Shown here one piece after another: positions 1-9,177 of a stretch of 64,000 bases of DNA; position 1 is the first letter of the stretch; every line of letters starts with the position of its first letter. The stretch is from Ideonella dechloratans (GTDB lineage: Bacteria > Pseudomonadota > Gammaproteobacteria > Burkholderiales > Burkholderiaceae_C). The notes beneath the pieces are model-generated. The model was not told the DNA's origin. It searched no databases and saw only the letters and a list, made by a program, of their open reading frames with translations. The translations under genes and the position numbers were made by a program. The stretch covers positions 644,899 through 708,898 of the forward strand of contig NZ_CP088082.1 in NCBI RefSeq assembly GCF_021049305.1. The letters are read 5' to 3'.

Positions 1-118
1 CAACACGGGTGCCACACCCCCAGCGGCCCAAAAGTGGGTAGCTAGATGGGTAGCCAGAGCGAAAAATCAGGCAAAACACCCGCGCAAGTGCCTGAATTTA
101 AAAGAAATCGCTTATACC

Positions 119-352
119 ATGAAACTTGTCATCTGCGACGTCAACATGCCCAACATCGACGGCTTGACCATGGTCGAGAAGGTGCGCAAGGAGCTGAACA
201 ACCCGACGGTGCAGATCATCATGCTGACCACCGAGAACGCGCCGGCCATGAAGGAGCGCGGCCGGGCCGCGGGCGTGAAGGGCTGGATCGTCAAGCCCTT
301 CAACGGGCCGGCGGCCATCGGGTCGATCAAGAAGCTGGTGGGCGTGGCCTGA
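119..352 (+). pseudogene. Truncated CheY-like response regulator receiver
   Basis: The 77-residue product begins MKLVICDVNMPNIDG and ends in a KPF loop and a final helix, which matches the second half of a CheY receiver. The phospho-acceptor Asp (residue 7) and the conserved Lys (in VKPF) are present. The first half, with the beta1 strand and the acidic DD pair, is missing. The frame stays open upstream to the window edge, but the residues there do not resemble a receiver and the DNA is visibly more AT-rich. I read it as the 3' remnant of a chemotaxis-type regulator joined to unrelated DNA. A fusion starting before the window cannot be excluded. Confidence 0.6.
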
Positions 353-397
353 CCCTCCCCGGCACGGGCCTGTTGCCAAGCTGGGACACTCGGGGGC

Positions 398-1843
398 ATG
401 CCCGATGTGAACCCGCGCACCCAACGCTATCTGCCCTGGATCGTGGCCTCCGCGCTCTTCATGGAGCAGATGGACGCCACCATCGTCAACACCGGCATCC
501 CGGCCATGGCGGCCGATCTGGGCACCACGCCGCTGGCGCTCAAGGCCGTGTCGTCCAGCTATGTGCTGGCGCTGGCCATGAGCATCCCGGCCAGCGGCTG
601 GCTGGCCAACCGCTTCGGCACGCGCCGGATCTTCCTCTCGGCCATCGTGGTGTTCACGCTGGCCTCGCTGGCCTGCGGGCTGGCGCCCAGTGTGGCGATG
701 CTGGTGGCCTGCCGGGTGCTGCAGGGCATGTCCGCCGCGATGATGATGCCGGTGGGCCGCATGACCCTGGTGCGCAGCTTTCCCAAGAGCCAGCTGCTGC
801 AGGCCATGAACTTCATGGTCATCCCGGCGCTGATGGGCCCCTTGCTGGGGCCGACGGTGGGCGGGTTGATCGTGCACTGGGGCAGCTGGCGCGAGATGTT
901 CTTCGTCAACGTGCCGGTGGGCCTGGCCGCGCTGGCCTTCGGCCTGCGGCACATGCCGGATTACCGCGCAGAGTCGGTGAAGCCCTTCGACCTGCGCGGC
1001 ATGCTGCTGTTCGGCGGTGGCACGGCGCTGCTGTCCTGGCTGCTGGAGGTCTTCGGCGCCCATGGCCTGGGCCATGGCGAGGCCCTGGCCTGGCTGGCCG
1101 CCTCGGTCGCCCTGATGGGGGGCTATGCCTGGCACAGCCGGCACCACGCCGCCCCGCTGCTGAACCTGGCACTGCTGAAGGTGCGCACCTTCCGCGTCTC
1201 GGTGCTGGGCGGCATGTTCACCCGCCTGGGCATCGGCGGCACGCCGCTGCTGCTGCCCCTGCTGTACCAGGTGGGCCTGGGCATGCCGGCCTGGCAGTCG
1301 GGCCTGTTGATGATGCCGGCCGCCGCCGCCGCCATGGTGATGAAGACCCTGGCCCAGCGGGTGCTGGGCCGCTTCGGCTACCGGCGGGTGCTGATGGTCA
1401 ACACCTGGATCGTGGCTGTCTGCATTGCCGCCTTCTCCCAGGTGGGGCTCACCACGCCCATCCCGCTCATCGTCGGCCTGGGCCTGGTGATGGGCCTGGC
1501 CAATTCGCTGCAGTTCACCAGCCTGAACACCATCGCCTTCGCCGATCTGGGCGAGCGCGACACGGCCGACGGCAGCACCATCGCCAGCACCTTCCAGCAG
1601 CTCTCGCTGAGTTTCGGCCTGGCCAGCGGCACGCTGGCGGCGGGCTACTTCCTGGCGCAGGCGCCCAGCGGGGTGGAAGGCGGCGCGCTGCCGGCCCTGC
1701 ACAAGGCCTTCCTGCTGCTGGCGGCCTTCACGCTGGCCGCCTCGACGATGTTCCGCACCCTGCGCGATCGGGACGGCGACAACGTCAGCCGCCCTGGCCG
1801 GGCAGATGCGGAAGAGGCGTCGGCCAGCTTCCGCCCGACCTGA
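398..1843 (+). CDS. MFS multidrug exporter, DHA2 (EmrB/HsrA-like) family
   Basis: An inner-membrane proton-driven exporter of 481 residues, the size of 14-helix DHA2 proteins. The N-terminus (LPWIVASALFMEQMDATIVN) carries the DHA2 motif with an Asp in helix 1. The loop after helix 2 reads GWLANRFGTRRIF, the MFS motif A, and motif C-like glycines (PALMGPLLGPTVGG) follow in helix 5. The sequence resembles E. coli HsrA more than EmrB. It lies 45 bp after the truncated receiver and converges with the RND operon. The start is the ATG just after a GGGGG stretch. The substrate cannot be told from the sequence. Confidence 0.9.
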   Translation: MPDVNPRTQRYLPWIVASALFMEQMDATIVNTGIPAMAADLGTTPLALKAVSSSYVLALAMSIPASGWLANRFGTRRIFLSAIVVFTLASLACGLAPSVAMLVACRVLQGMSAAMMMPVGRMTLVRSFPKSQLLQAMNFMVIPALMGPLLGPTVGGLIVHWGSWREMFFVNVPVGLAALAFGLRHMPDYRAESVKPFDLRGMLLFGGGTALLSWLLEVFGAHGLGHGEALAWLAASVALMGGYAWHSRHHAAPLLNLALLKVRTFRVSVLGGMFTRLGIGGTPLLLPLLYQVGLGMPAWQSGLLMMPAAAAAMVMKTLAQRVLGRFGYRRVLMVNTWIVAVCIAAFSQVGLTTPIPLIVGLGLVMGLANSLQFTSLNTIAFADLGERDTADGSTIASTFQQLSLSFGLASGTLAAGYFLAQAPSGVEGGALPALHKAFLLLAAFTLAASTMFRTLRDRDGDNVSRPGRADAEEASASFRPT

Positions 1844-1849
1844 GGCCGC

Positions 1850-3295
1850 TCAGGCGCCGCCCAGCACCTTGAACAGGGTGAGCCGGTTGCTCTGCTCGGC
1901 CAGCTTCAGGCTGATCAGGCTCTGCCGGGCGCTCCAGTAGCTGCGCTGGGCTTCCAGCACGGTCAGGGCGCTGTCGGCCCCCAGGGCGCGCCGGGTCTCG
2001 GTGAGCTTCAGGGCCTGGGCATAGGCCTGCACCTGCTGGGTCTGGGCGTCCAGCCGCTCGTCCAGCTGGGCCCGCACGGCCAGGGCGTCGGCCACCTCCC
2101 GGAAGGCGGTCTGCAGCGTCTTCTCATAGGTGGCGAGCTGGGCCTGCTGGTTGGCGCGGGCGGTGTCGATGGCCGCCTGCCGGCTGCCCCAGTCGAAGAT
2201 GGGCAGGCTCAGCGCCGGGGCCACCGTCCAGGTGCCGTTGCCGGCGCTGAACAGGCCGCTCAGGGCGGTGCTGGCGGTGCCGGCCGTGGCGGTGAGCGAG
2301 ACCGTGGGGAAGAGGGCGGCCCGGGCCGCGGCCACATTGGCGTCGTTGGCCTGCAGGGTGAACTCGGCGGCCATCACATCGGGCCGGCGCAGCAGCACGC
2401 TGGAGGGCAGGTCGGCCGGCACGCCCAGCAGGGCGGTGGCCTGGGCGGTCTGGTCCAGCGCATTCGGGCCGGCGGGCGGCAGCAGGTCCGCCGGCGGCTC
2501 GGTGCCCAGCAGCAGGCGCAGGGCATTGAGATCCTGGGCCACCTGGCTTCGGGCGGTGGCTGCGTTCAGCCGGGCCGTCTGCGCCGCGGCCTGCACCGCG
2601 GCCAGGTCCAGGGCCGAGATGGCGCCCAGGGCCTTTTGCTGCTCGCTGAGCGCCAGGGTCTGCTGCTGGCTGGCCAGCGTCTCTTCATCCAGCGCCAGCG
2701 ACTGCTGGTCGGCCGCCAGGGTGAGCCAGGCGGTGGCGGTCTCGGCGATGAGCGTGGCCTGCACGCTGCGCGCGGTGGCCTCGCTGGCCAGCAGCTTGGC
2801 CTGGGCGGCCTCGTCCAGCCGGGCCAGGCGGCCCCAGAGGTCGATCTCCCAGGCGGAGACGCCCAGGCTGGCGCTGTGCTGCCGGCTCGCGCCGCCGTGG
2901 CCGCTGCTGCTCAGGTCGTCCGCGGTCTTGCTGGTGGTGGTGCCGGCCGAGGCCTTGAGGGTGGGCAGGCGGTCGGCCGTGGCGCTGCTGACGGCGGCGC
3001 GGGCCGCGTCGATGTTGCGCAGGGCCACCCGCAGGTCGCGGTTCTGGGTCAGCGCCAGGGCGATGGTCTGGCGCAGGCGGGTGTCCAGGACGACGCTCTG
3101 CCAATCCGGCGTGGCGTCGGCGCTGGCGGCCAGGGTGGCCGTGCCGGCCACCGCGCTGGCGCCCAGCGTGGCGGGCACGGGGGCCTGCCACTGCGGGTCA
3201 CCCGGGCCGCTGGGCTGGGTGGTGACACAGCCGGCCAGCAGGGTCACGAGGGCCGCGGCCAGGGCGATGGGCTTGAGGATGGCGCGCGTTGTCAT
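1850..3295 (-). CDS. RND efflux outer-membrane lipoprotein (NodT/OprM family)
   Basis: The outer-membrane channel of a tripartite efflux pump. The N-terminus is a lipoprotein signal with lipobox LAGC (Cys about residue 22), followed by two TolC-type repeats rich in Ala/Gln/Leu helices. The motif VLLRRPDVMAAE and the LPIFDWGSRQAAID segment are typical of OprM-type proteins. Length (481) is normal. Its ATG overlaps the stop of the pump gene by four bases (ATGA), so the two are translationally coupled. It is the last gene of the three-gene operon. Confidence 0.93.
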   Translation of the reverse strand: MTTRAILKPIALAAALVTLLAGCVTTQPSGPGDPQWQAPVPATLGASAVAGTATLAASADATPDWQSVVLDTRLRQTIALALTQNRDLRVALRNIDAARAAVSSATADRLPTLKASAGTTTSKTADDLSSSGHGGASRQHSASLGVSAWEIDLWGRLARLDEAAQAKLLASEATARSVQATLIAETATAWLTLAADQQSLALDEETLASQQQTLALSEQQKALGAISALDLAAVQAAAQTARLNAATARSQVAQDLNALRLLLGTEPPADLLPPAGPNALDQTAQATALLGVPADLPSSVLLRRPDVMAAEFTLQANDANVAAARAALFPTVSLTATAGTASTALSGLFSAGNGTWTVAPALSLPIFDWGSRQAAIDTARANQQAQLATYEKTLQTAFREVADALAVRAQLDERLDAQTQQVQAYAQALKLTETRRALGADSALTVLEAQRSYWSARQSLISLKLAEQSNRLTLFKVLGGA

Positions 3296-6200
3296 GCCGC
3301 GTTCTCCGGAATCGAGGGGGTGGAATGGACCGCCTTGCGGCCCCGGAAGAAGCGGCGCACGACCAGGTAGAACACCGGGATGAAGACCAGGCCCAGCACG
3401 GTGGCGGTGACCATGCCGCCCAGCACGCCGGTGCCGATGGCGCGCCGGCTGGCCGAGGCCGCGCCGGTGGCGATGGCCAGCGGCAGCACGCCGAAGCCGA
3501 AGGCCAGCGAGGTCATCACGATGGGCCGCAGCCGCAGCTTGATGGCCTGCAGCGTGGCCTCCATCAGGTCCATGCCCTCGTCATAGAGCTTCTGGGCGAA
3601 CTCCACGATCAGGATGGCGTTCTTGGCGGACAGGCCGACGGTGGTCAGCAGGCCGATCTGGAAATAGACGTCGTTGGACAGGCCCGCCAGCCAGGTGGCC
3701 AGCACCGCGCCGATGACGCCCAGCGGCACCACCAGCATGACGGAGAAGGGCACCGACCAGCTTTCGTACAGGGCGGCCAGGCAGAGGAACACGAACAAGA
3801 TGGACAGGGCATAGAGCGCTGGGGCCTGCGAGCCGGAGAGGCGTTCCTGGAAGCTCTGGCCCGCCCATTCGTAGGTGATGCCGGTGGGCAGGGTGGCGGC
3901 GATCTTTTCCACCTCGGCCATGGCGGTGCCGGTGCTCACGCCCGCGGCGGGCGAGCCCACGATCTCGAAGGAGGACATGCCGCTGTAGCGTTCCAGCTTG
4001 GCCGGGCCGCTGCCCCAGCTGGCGCTGGCGAAGGCGCTGAAGGGCACCATGTCGCCGCTGCCATTGCGCACGTACCAGTGGTTCAGGTCTTCGGGCTGCA
4101 TGCGGTAGGCCGCATCGCCCTGCATGTAGACCTTTTTCACCCGCGACTTGTTGATGAAGTCGTTGACATAGGTGCCGCCCAGGGCGACCGACAGGGTGTT
4201 GTTGACGTCGCTGGTGGACAGGCCCAGCGCGGCGGCCTTGCTGTCGTCCACACTGATCTGCAGCTGGGCGGTGTCGTCCAGGCCGCTGGGCCGCACCTGG
4301 GTCAGCAGCGGGCTCTTGCGGGCCGCCGCCAGGAACTGGTCGCGCGCGGCCAGCAAAGCGTCGTGGCCCAGGCCGCCCAGGTCTTCCAGCTCGACCGTGA
4401 AACCGGCGCTGCTGCCCAGGCCGCGCACCGCGGGCGGCAGCATGAAGAAGATGCGCGCGTCCCGGATGCCGGAGAGGTCCTTGGTGAAGCGCCCGGCCAG
4501 CGCGGCGGCATCCTGGCCGCGACCCTTGCGCTGCGACCAGTCCTTGAGCCGCACGAAGAGGTTGCCGCTGGCCTGATCGCCGCTCATGCCGATCAGCGAG
4601 ATGGAGCTGGTGACTTCGGGCTGGGTCTTGAGGTAGTCCTCCACCTGGCCCAGCACGGCGCGGGTGCGCTCGGCCGAGGCGCCGGCGGGCAGCTGCACCA
4701 TGGCCATGAGCAGGCCCTGGTCCTCGTCCGGCAGGAAGGAGGTGGGCAGGCGCACGAAGCTCACGCCCAGCGCGGCGACGATCACGCCGTAGATCACCAT
4801 CATGCGGCCGGCGCGGCCCAGCGTGCGGCGCATGAAGTCCTGGTAACGCTGGGTGAAGCGTTGGAAGCCGCGGTTGAAGGCCGCGAAGAAGCGGCTTGCC
4901 GGACCATGCACGGTGCCGTGGGCCGGCTCGGCATCCTCGTCCAGGCCGGCCGCGGCGTGGGGGCGCAGCAGCGAGGCGCACAGGGCGGGCGTCAGGCTCA
5001 GGGCCATCAGCACGCTCAGCACCATGGACGAGACGATGGTGATCGAGAACTGGCGGTAGATCACCCCGGTGGAGCCACCGAAGAAGGCCATGGGGATGAA
5101 CACGGCCGACAGCACCAGCGAGATGCCGATCAGTGCGCCGGTGATCTCGCCCATGCTCTTGCGGGTGGCTTCGCGGGGGCCCAGGCCTTCCTCGCGCATC
5201 AGCCGCTCGACGTTCTCCACCACCACGATGGCGTCGTCCACCAGCAGGCCGATGGCCAGCACCATGCCGAAGAGGGTGAGCGTATTGATCGAGTAGCCGA
5301 AGGCGGCCAGCACCCCGAAGGTGCCCAGCAGCACCACTGGCACAGCGATGGCCGGGATCAGGGTGGCACGCAGGTTCTGCATGAACAGCACCATCACGAT
5401 CACCACCAGCACCATGGCCTCGGCCAGGGTCTTGACCACCTCTTCCACCGAGATGGTGACGAAGGGCGTGGTGTCGTAGCCGATGCTGTAGTGGATCTGG
5501 TTGGGGAAGAAGGGCGCCAGCTCGGCCAGCTTGGCCTTGACGGCCTTGGCCACGCCCAGCGCGTTGGCGCCCGAGGCCAGCTTGATGCCCACGCCGGCGG
5601 CCGGGCGGCCGTTGTAGCGGGTCTGGAAGGTGTAGCTGTCGCTGCCCAGCTCCACGCGGGCCACGTCGCCCAGGTGCACCAGGGCGCCGTCGGTGGCCGA
5701 CTTGACCACCACGTTCTGGAACTGCCCGACCGTGCGCAGCTTGCTGCGGGCCGAGACCACCGCATTGATCTGCTGGCCGGGCACGGCGGGCAGGGCACCC
5801 AGCTGGCCGGCGGAGACCTGGGTGTTCTGCGATTCCAGCGCGCTGCTGATGTCCGAGGGCATCAGCGCGTACTTCTGCATCTTGACCGGGTCCAGCCAGA
5901 TGCGCATGGCGTAGCCCGAGCCCAGCGTGGTCACGTCGCCCACGCCGTCGATGCGGCTGAGCGTGTCCACCAGACTGGTGGAGACATAGTCGCCCAGGTC
6001 GGAGGCGGTGACCGAGGGGTCGTCGGAGACGAAGTTGGCGATCAGCAGAAAGTCGGTGCCGGACTTGGTCACCGTCACGCCCTGGCTCTGCACCACCTGG
6101 GGCAGACGGGTGAGGGCCTGCTGCACCTTGTTCTGCACCTGCATCTGCGCAACGTCGGGGTTGGTGCCCGCGATGAAGCTCAGCGTGACACTGGCGCCGC

Positions 6201-6456
6201 CGGTGGAGCTGGACGTGGACTGCATGCTCTGCAGCCCGTCCAGGCCCTTCATGTTCTGCTCGATCACCTGGGTGACCGAGTCCTCCACCGTCTGCGCGTT
6301 GGCGCCGGTGTAGGTGGCGTTGACCGACACGCGCACCGGGGCGATGTCGGGGTACTGTTCCAGCGGCAGGTCCAGGATGGACAGCGCGCCGGCCAGCATG
6401 ATGAGGATGGCAAGGACCCAGGCAAAGATGGGCCGGTCGATGAAGAACTTCGCCAT
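3292..6456 (-). CDS. RND multidrug efflux pump inner-membrane transporter (HAE1, AcrB/MexB-like)
   Basis: A proton-driven trimeric drug transporter of 1054 residues, the usual HAE1 size. It begins MAKFFIDRPIFAWVLAI, the canonical first helix of AcrB/MexB. LPLEQYPDIAPVRV follows helix 1. The proton-relay pair lies in LLVDDAIVVVENVER of helix 4, and a second-half RND signature lies near FLPDEDQGLLM. The duplicated 6-helix plus porter-domain plan is intact. It lies 12 bp after the adaptor gene and overlaps the channel gene by ATGA. The divergent BaeSR system is the obvious candidate regulator. Confidence 0.96.
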   Translation of the reverse strand: MAKFFIDRPIFAWVLAILIMLAGALSILDLPLEQYPDIAPVRVSVNATYTGANAQTVEDSVTQVIEQNMKGLDGLQSMQSTSSSTGGASVTLSFIAGTNPDVAQMQVQNKVQQALTRLPQVVQSQGVTVTKSGTDFLLIANFVSDDPSVTASDLGDYVSTSLVDTLSRIDGVGDVTTLGSGYAMRIWLDPVKMQKYALMPSDISSALESQNTQVSAGQLGALPAVPGQQINAVVSARSKLRTVGQFQNVVVKSATDGALVHLGDVARVELGSDSYTFQTRYNGRPAAGVGIKLASGANALGVAKAVKAKLAELAPFFPNQIHYSIGYDTTPFVTISVEEVVKTLAEAMVLVVIVMVLFMQNLRATLIPAIAVPVVLLGTFGVLAAFGYSINTLTLFGMVLAIGLLVDDAIVVVENVERLMREEGLGPREATRKSMGEITGALIGISLVLSAVFIPMAFFGGSTGVIYRQFSITIVSSMVLSVLMALSLTPALCASLLRPHAAAGLDEDAEPAHGTVHGPASRFFAAFNRGFQRFTQRYQDFMRRTLGRAGRMMVIYGVIVAALGVSFVRLPTSFLPDEDQGLLMAMVQLPAGASAERTRAVLGQVEDYLKTQPEVTSSISLIGMSGDQASGNLFVRLKDWSQRKGRGQDAAALAGRFTKDLSGIRDARIFFMLPPAVRGLGSSAGFTVELEDLGGLGHDALLAARDQFLAAARKSPLLTQVRPSGLDDTAQLQISVDDSKAAALGLSTSDVNNTLSVALGGTYVNDFINKSRVKKVYMQGDAAYRMQPEDLNHWYVRNGSGDMVPFSAFASASWGSGPAKLERYSGMSSFEIVGSPAAGVSTGTAMAEVEKIAATLPTGITYEWAGQSFQERLSGSQAPALYALSILFVFLCLAALYESWSVPFSVMLVVPLGVIGAVLATWLAGLSNDVYFQIGLLTTVGLSAKNAILIVEFAQKLYDEGMDLMEATLQAIKLRLRPIVMTSLAFGFGVLPLAIATGAASASRRAIGTGVLGGMVTATVLGLVFIPVFYLVVRRFFRGRKAVHSTPSIPENAA

Positions 6457-6468
6457 GGCCGCTCCCGC

Positions 6469-7683
6469 TCAGCGGCTGGCTGCCGAGGCCGCCACCGGCG
6501 CCGAGGCGCCCAGGGCGGCGGGCACCGCGTGAACCACCTGGCCGGGCCGCACCTTGGCCACGCCTTCGACGATGACGCGGTCCCCGACCTTCAGGCCCTG
6601 GGTGACGCGCCACCGGTTGCCGATGGCCTGGGCCACGGTGACCGGGCGCTGCTCGACCTTGCCGTCGGTGCCCACCACCAGGGCGCTGGCCGAGCCGGAG
6701 GCATTGCGCTGCACGCCGGCCTGCGGCACCAGCAGGGCGGCCGGGTCGACCGCCTGGGTCAGCACCGCGCGCACGTACATGCCGGGCAGCAGTACATGCT
6801 CGGGGTTGGGCACGGTGGCCCGCAGCGTCACCGCGCCGGTGCTGGTGTTGACCGACACGCCGTTGACCTTGAGCGTGCCCTCGTGGGCGTAGGCGCTGCC
6901 GTCCTCCAGCACCAGCTGGATGCGGGCGCTGCCGTCCTTCAGCCCCTGGCCGCCTTGGCCGCCCTGACCGCCTTGACCCAGTTGCTGGCGCAGCTTGAGC
7001 AGGTCCACGCTGCTCTGCGGGATGTCGACGTTGATCGGGTCCAGGCTCTGCACGGTGGTCAGGGCCGTGGTCTGGCTGGCGGTCACCAGCGCGCCCTCGG
7101 TGACGCTGGAGGTGTCCACCCGGCCGGCGATGGGCGAGGTGATGCGGGTGCGGGCGAGGTCGATGCGGGCGCTGGCCAGCGTGGCCTGGGCCGAGAGCAG
7201 GGCGGCCTCGTCTTCCTTCAGCGCGGCCTGGGCGTCTTCCACCGCCTGCTGGCTGCTGGCATCGGCGGCCCGCAGCGCCTGCTGGCGCTGGGCCGTCAGG
7301 CGTGCAGCGGCCAGCGTGGCCTGGGCCTTGGCCACCGCGGCCTCGGCGCTGCGCACGGTGGCTTCGTAGGACGAGGCATCCAGCTGGTAGAGCGGCTGAC
7401 CGGCCTTCACGGTGCTGCCTTCGGTGAACAGGCGCTTCTGCACGATGCCGCTGACCTGGGGCCGGATTTCGGCGGACTGCGCGGCGACGGTGCGACCGGG
7501 CAGCTCGGTGGTCAGGGGCAGGGCCTGGGCGCTGACCGTGAAGACGCCCACGTCGGTGGCGGGTGCGTTCGGGGTCTCGCCGGATTTGGCGGAGCAGGCG
7601 GCCAGCCCGTAGTCCAGGCCCAGGGCCAGCAGCGCGGCGGCGGCGGCGCGGGCCGGAGCGGTGCGATGGAAGGAATGATTCAC
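6469..7683 (-). CDS. RND efflux periplasmic adaptor (membrane fusion) protein
   Basis: The HlyD/AcrA-type adaptor linking pump and channel. A signal with a lipobox-like GLAAC precedes the lipoyl half-motifs (VSGIVQKRLFTEGSTVKAGQPLYQLD), a coiled-coil hairpin rich in Ala/Gln, then SPIAGRVDTSSVTEGALV and a beta-barrel. A low-complexity Gly-Gln stretch (three GGQ units near residue 240) is inserted before the barrel. The start is uncertain: no ATG is well placed, and I chose the GTG that gives MNHSFHRTAP; a TTG lies 15 bp upstream. It is the first gene of the operon, divergent from baeS. Confidence 0.9.
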   Translation of the reverse strand: MNHSFHRTAPARAAAAALLALGLDYGLAACSAKSGETPNAPATDVGVFTVSAQALPLTTELPGRTVAAQSAEIRPQVSGIVQKRLFTEGSTVKAGQPLYQLDASSYEATVRSAEAAVAKAQATLAAARLTAQRQQALRAADASSQQAVEDAQAALKEDEAALLSAQATLASARIDLARTRITSPIAGRVDTSSVTEGALVTASQTTALTTVQSLDPINVDIPQSSVDLLKLRQQLGQGGQGGQGGQGLKDGSARIQLVLEDGSAYAHEGTLKVNGVSVNTSTGAVTLRATVPNPEHVLLPGMYVRAVLTQAVDPAALLVPQAGVQRNASGSASALVVGTDGKVEQRPVTVAQAIGNRWRVTQGLKVGDRVIVEGVAKVRPGQVVHAVPAALGASAPVAASAASR

Positions 7684-7811
7684 CACGGCAGCAAACAACT
7701 TGGATGACGATGGCGGTCATGGTGGTGGCCGAATGTGCAGAAAAAACGAGGAACCCGCTGCCGCGCCGGGGCGGGCTTGCCGGACGGGCCGGCCTTTGGC
7801 CCAATCCGTTC

Positions 7812-8221
7812 ATGCGTTTCCTGCCTTCCTGGCGCCGCCGCGTGCCGCGCACCAGCCTGTCGGTGCGGATCTTCCTGGCCGTCTTCGGCACCGGCATCCT
7901 GGTGGCCGCCCTGGTGGGCATGGCCACGCACTGGAACTTCAGCCGTGAATTCCTGGGCTATCTCAACGATGTGGCGGCCGAGCGCATGGCCTATGTGGGG
8001 CCGCGGCTGGAGCGGGCCTATGCCGATCATGGCAGCTGGGACTTCCTGCGCGAGGAGCCGCGCCGCTGGTTCCACCTGCTGCGGCCCGTGGCGGGCGAGG
8101 AACTGCCGGCCGACGCCAACCCCCTGCAGGGCGTGCCGCCCACCTCGGACCTGACCGGCGCCTCGTTGCGCCTGGGCGTGGTGGACAGCCAGAACCAGTG
8201 GGTGGCGGGCTTTCGCTACCA
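7812..8221 (+). pseudogene. baeS: BaeS-type sensor histidine kinase, 5' part, split by a transposon
   Basis: Encodes MRFLPSWRRRVPRTSLSVRIFL, a first membrane helix (FLAVFGTGILVAALVGMA) and most of a periplasmic sensor domain, ending GFRYQ at the transposon end. The frame then runs into the terminal repeat and stops within about 10 codons. Removing the transposon and one copy of TACCA restores an unbroken reading frame into the segment starting at 15425 (FRYQ followed by VPGMQRLPVRVDG). So this is one gene interrupted in recent time, not two genes. The kinase domains are all in the distal part, so the 5' product has no catalytic activity. Confidence 0.93.
8217..8221. repeat. Target-site duplication TACCA, left copy
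   Basis: TACCA directly abuts the left terminal repeat and is repeated at 15425-15429 next to the right one. Five-base duplications are the rule for Tn3-family transposition, and the pair proves the element arrived here as a unit. Confidence 0.95.
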
Positions 8222-8259
8222 GGGGTCGTCTCAGAAAACGGAAAATAAAGCACGCTAAG
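8222..8259. repeat. Transposon left terminal inverted repeat (38 bp)
   Basis: Starts GGGGTCGTCTCAGAAAACGG and ends CACGCTAAG. It is the exact reverse complement of 15387-15424. The tnpR stop codon (8255-8257) lies inside it. Confidence 0.97.
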
Positions 8260-8812
8260 CGTGCGTGGAGGCTGGCACCCAGCGGTACAGCGTCGGAATG
8301 GACACGCCGAGGTTCTTGGCCACGTCCTTGGGCGGCACCCCGCTGGCCAGCAGCTTCTTGGCCGACTCGATCTTGCTGTCGGTCATCTTCGGCTTGCGGC
8401 CGCCTTTGCGGCCGAGCTGCTTGGCGACTTCCAGCCCGGCGCGGGTGCGCTCGACGGTCAGCTCGCGCTCCATTTCGGCAAGGCTCGCCATGACGTGGAA
8501 GAAGAACCGCCCGGATGGTGTGCCGGTGTCGATGGAGTCGGTGAGGCTCCTGAACTGGACACCGTGCTTGTGCAGATCGCCGACCAGATCGACCAGTTGC
8601 TTGACCGACCGGCCCAGCCGGTCGAGCTTCCAGACGACCAAAGTATCGCCTTCGCGCAGCATTTCGAGCGTCTTGGCCAAGCCAGGCCGGTCTGCCCGCG
8701 TGCCACTCACCTTGTCCTCGAAGACCTTTTTACATCCGGCCTTGCTCAAGGCTTCGCGTTGCAGCTCCAGGTTCTGATCCTGCGTCGAGACGCGCGCATA
8801 GCCAATCAACAT
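8255..8812 (-). CDS. tnpR: Tn3-family serine resolvase/invertase TnpR
   Basis: A 185-residue small serine recombinase that resolves transposition cointegrates. It begins MLIGYARVSTQDQNLELQ with catalytic Ser9, followed by the LVVWKLDRLGRS motif and GRFFFHVMASLAEMERELTVERTRAG. The C-terminus (PPKDVAKNLGVSIPTLYRW) is a helix-turn-helix for res binding. The ATG overlaps the end of the upstream gene by seven bases, and its TAG stop lies inside the terminal repeat. It is therefore the last gene of a four-gene coupled operon, unlike the tnpR-tnpA pairing of Tn21. Confidence 0.95.
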   Translation of the reverse strand: MLIGYARVSTQDQNLELQREALSKAGCKKVFEDKVSGTRADRPGLAKTLEMLREGDTLVVWKLDRLGRSVKQLVDLVGDLHKHGVQFRSLTDSIDTGTPSGRFFFHVMASLAEMERELTVERTRAGLEVAKQLGRKGGRKPKMTDSKIESAKKLLASGVPPKDVAKNLGVSIPTLYRWVPASTHA

Positions 8813-9177
8813 GGCTTGTCTCGCGCCCGGTCGATGCGTTCCTGCATCGCCTGCATCACTTCTTCGTGGGTGTACGATCTGGCGTTGGCGTCGGTGGCTT
8901 GCCGCAGGGCTTCCTCAACCTCGCGCGTCATCCGCTCGTAATCCTCCGGCCACAGCGCTTGCTCCATGCGCAGCGACGCCTGACCCAGCAGGTGCAGCAG
9001 GCTGAACAGCCGCATGTCGTTGGTGGCGACGATGCGCTCCCGAATCTGCTCCTGAATAGCTTCGCTAGCCCGATGCGCTTGTGGTGTGGCAGTCCCCTCG
9101 TAGTCAGCGGGGAATTCCGCTTCCTCGGCAATCCTTGCCCAGGCGCTGGCCAGCGCCTCGATGGTTGACGTGCTCAT
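8806..9177 (-). CDS. Hypothetical 123-residue transposon protein upstream of tnpR
   Basis: I do not recognise the family. The product (MSTSTIEALASAWARIAEEA...) is soluble, acidic and predicted mostly helical, with a central LFSLLHLLGQASLRMEQALWP and a charged tail. Its ATG overlaps the stop of the upstream gene (ATGA), and its own stop overlaps the tnpR start, so all are translated together. A role in resolution, transposition control or plasmid functions is possible but is only inferred from context. Confidence 0.75.
   Translation of the reverse strand: MSTSTIEALASAWARIAEEAEFPADYEGTATPQAHRASEAIQEQIRERIVATNDMRLFSLLHLLGQASLRMEQALWPEDYERMTREVEEALRQATDANARSYTHEEVMQAMQERIDRARDKPC

Noticed and set aside
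3289..7707. A very long open frame opposite the RND operon
   Set aside because: Its His/Gly/Gln-rich product is the antisense shadow of well-supported efflux genes.
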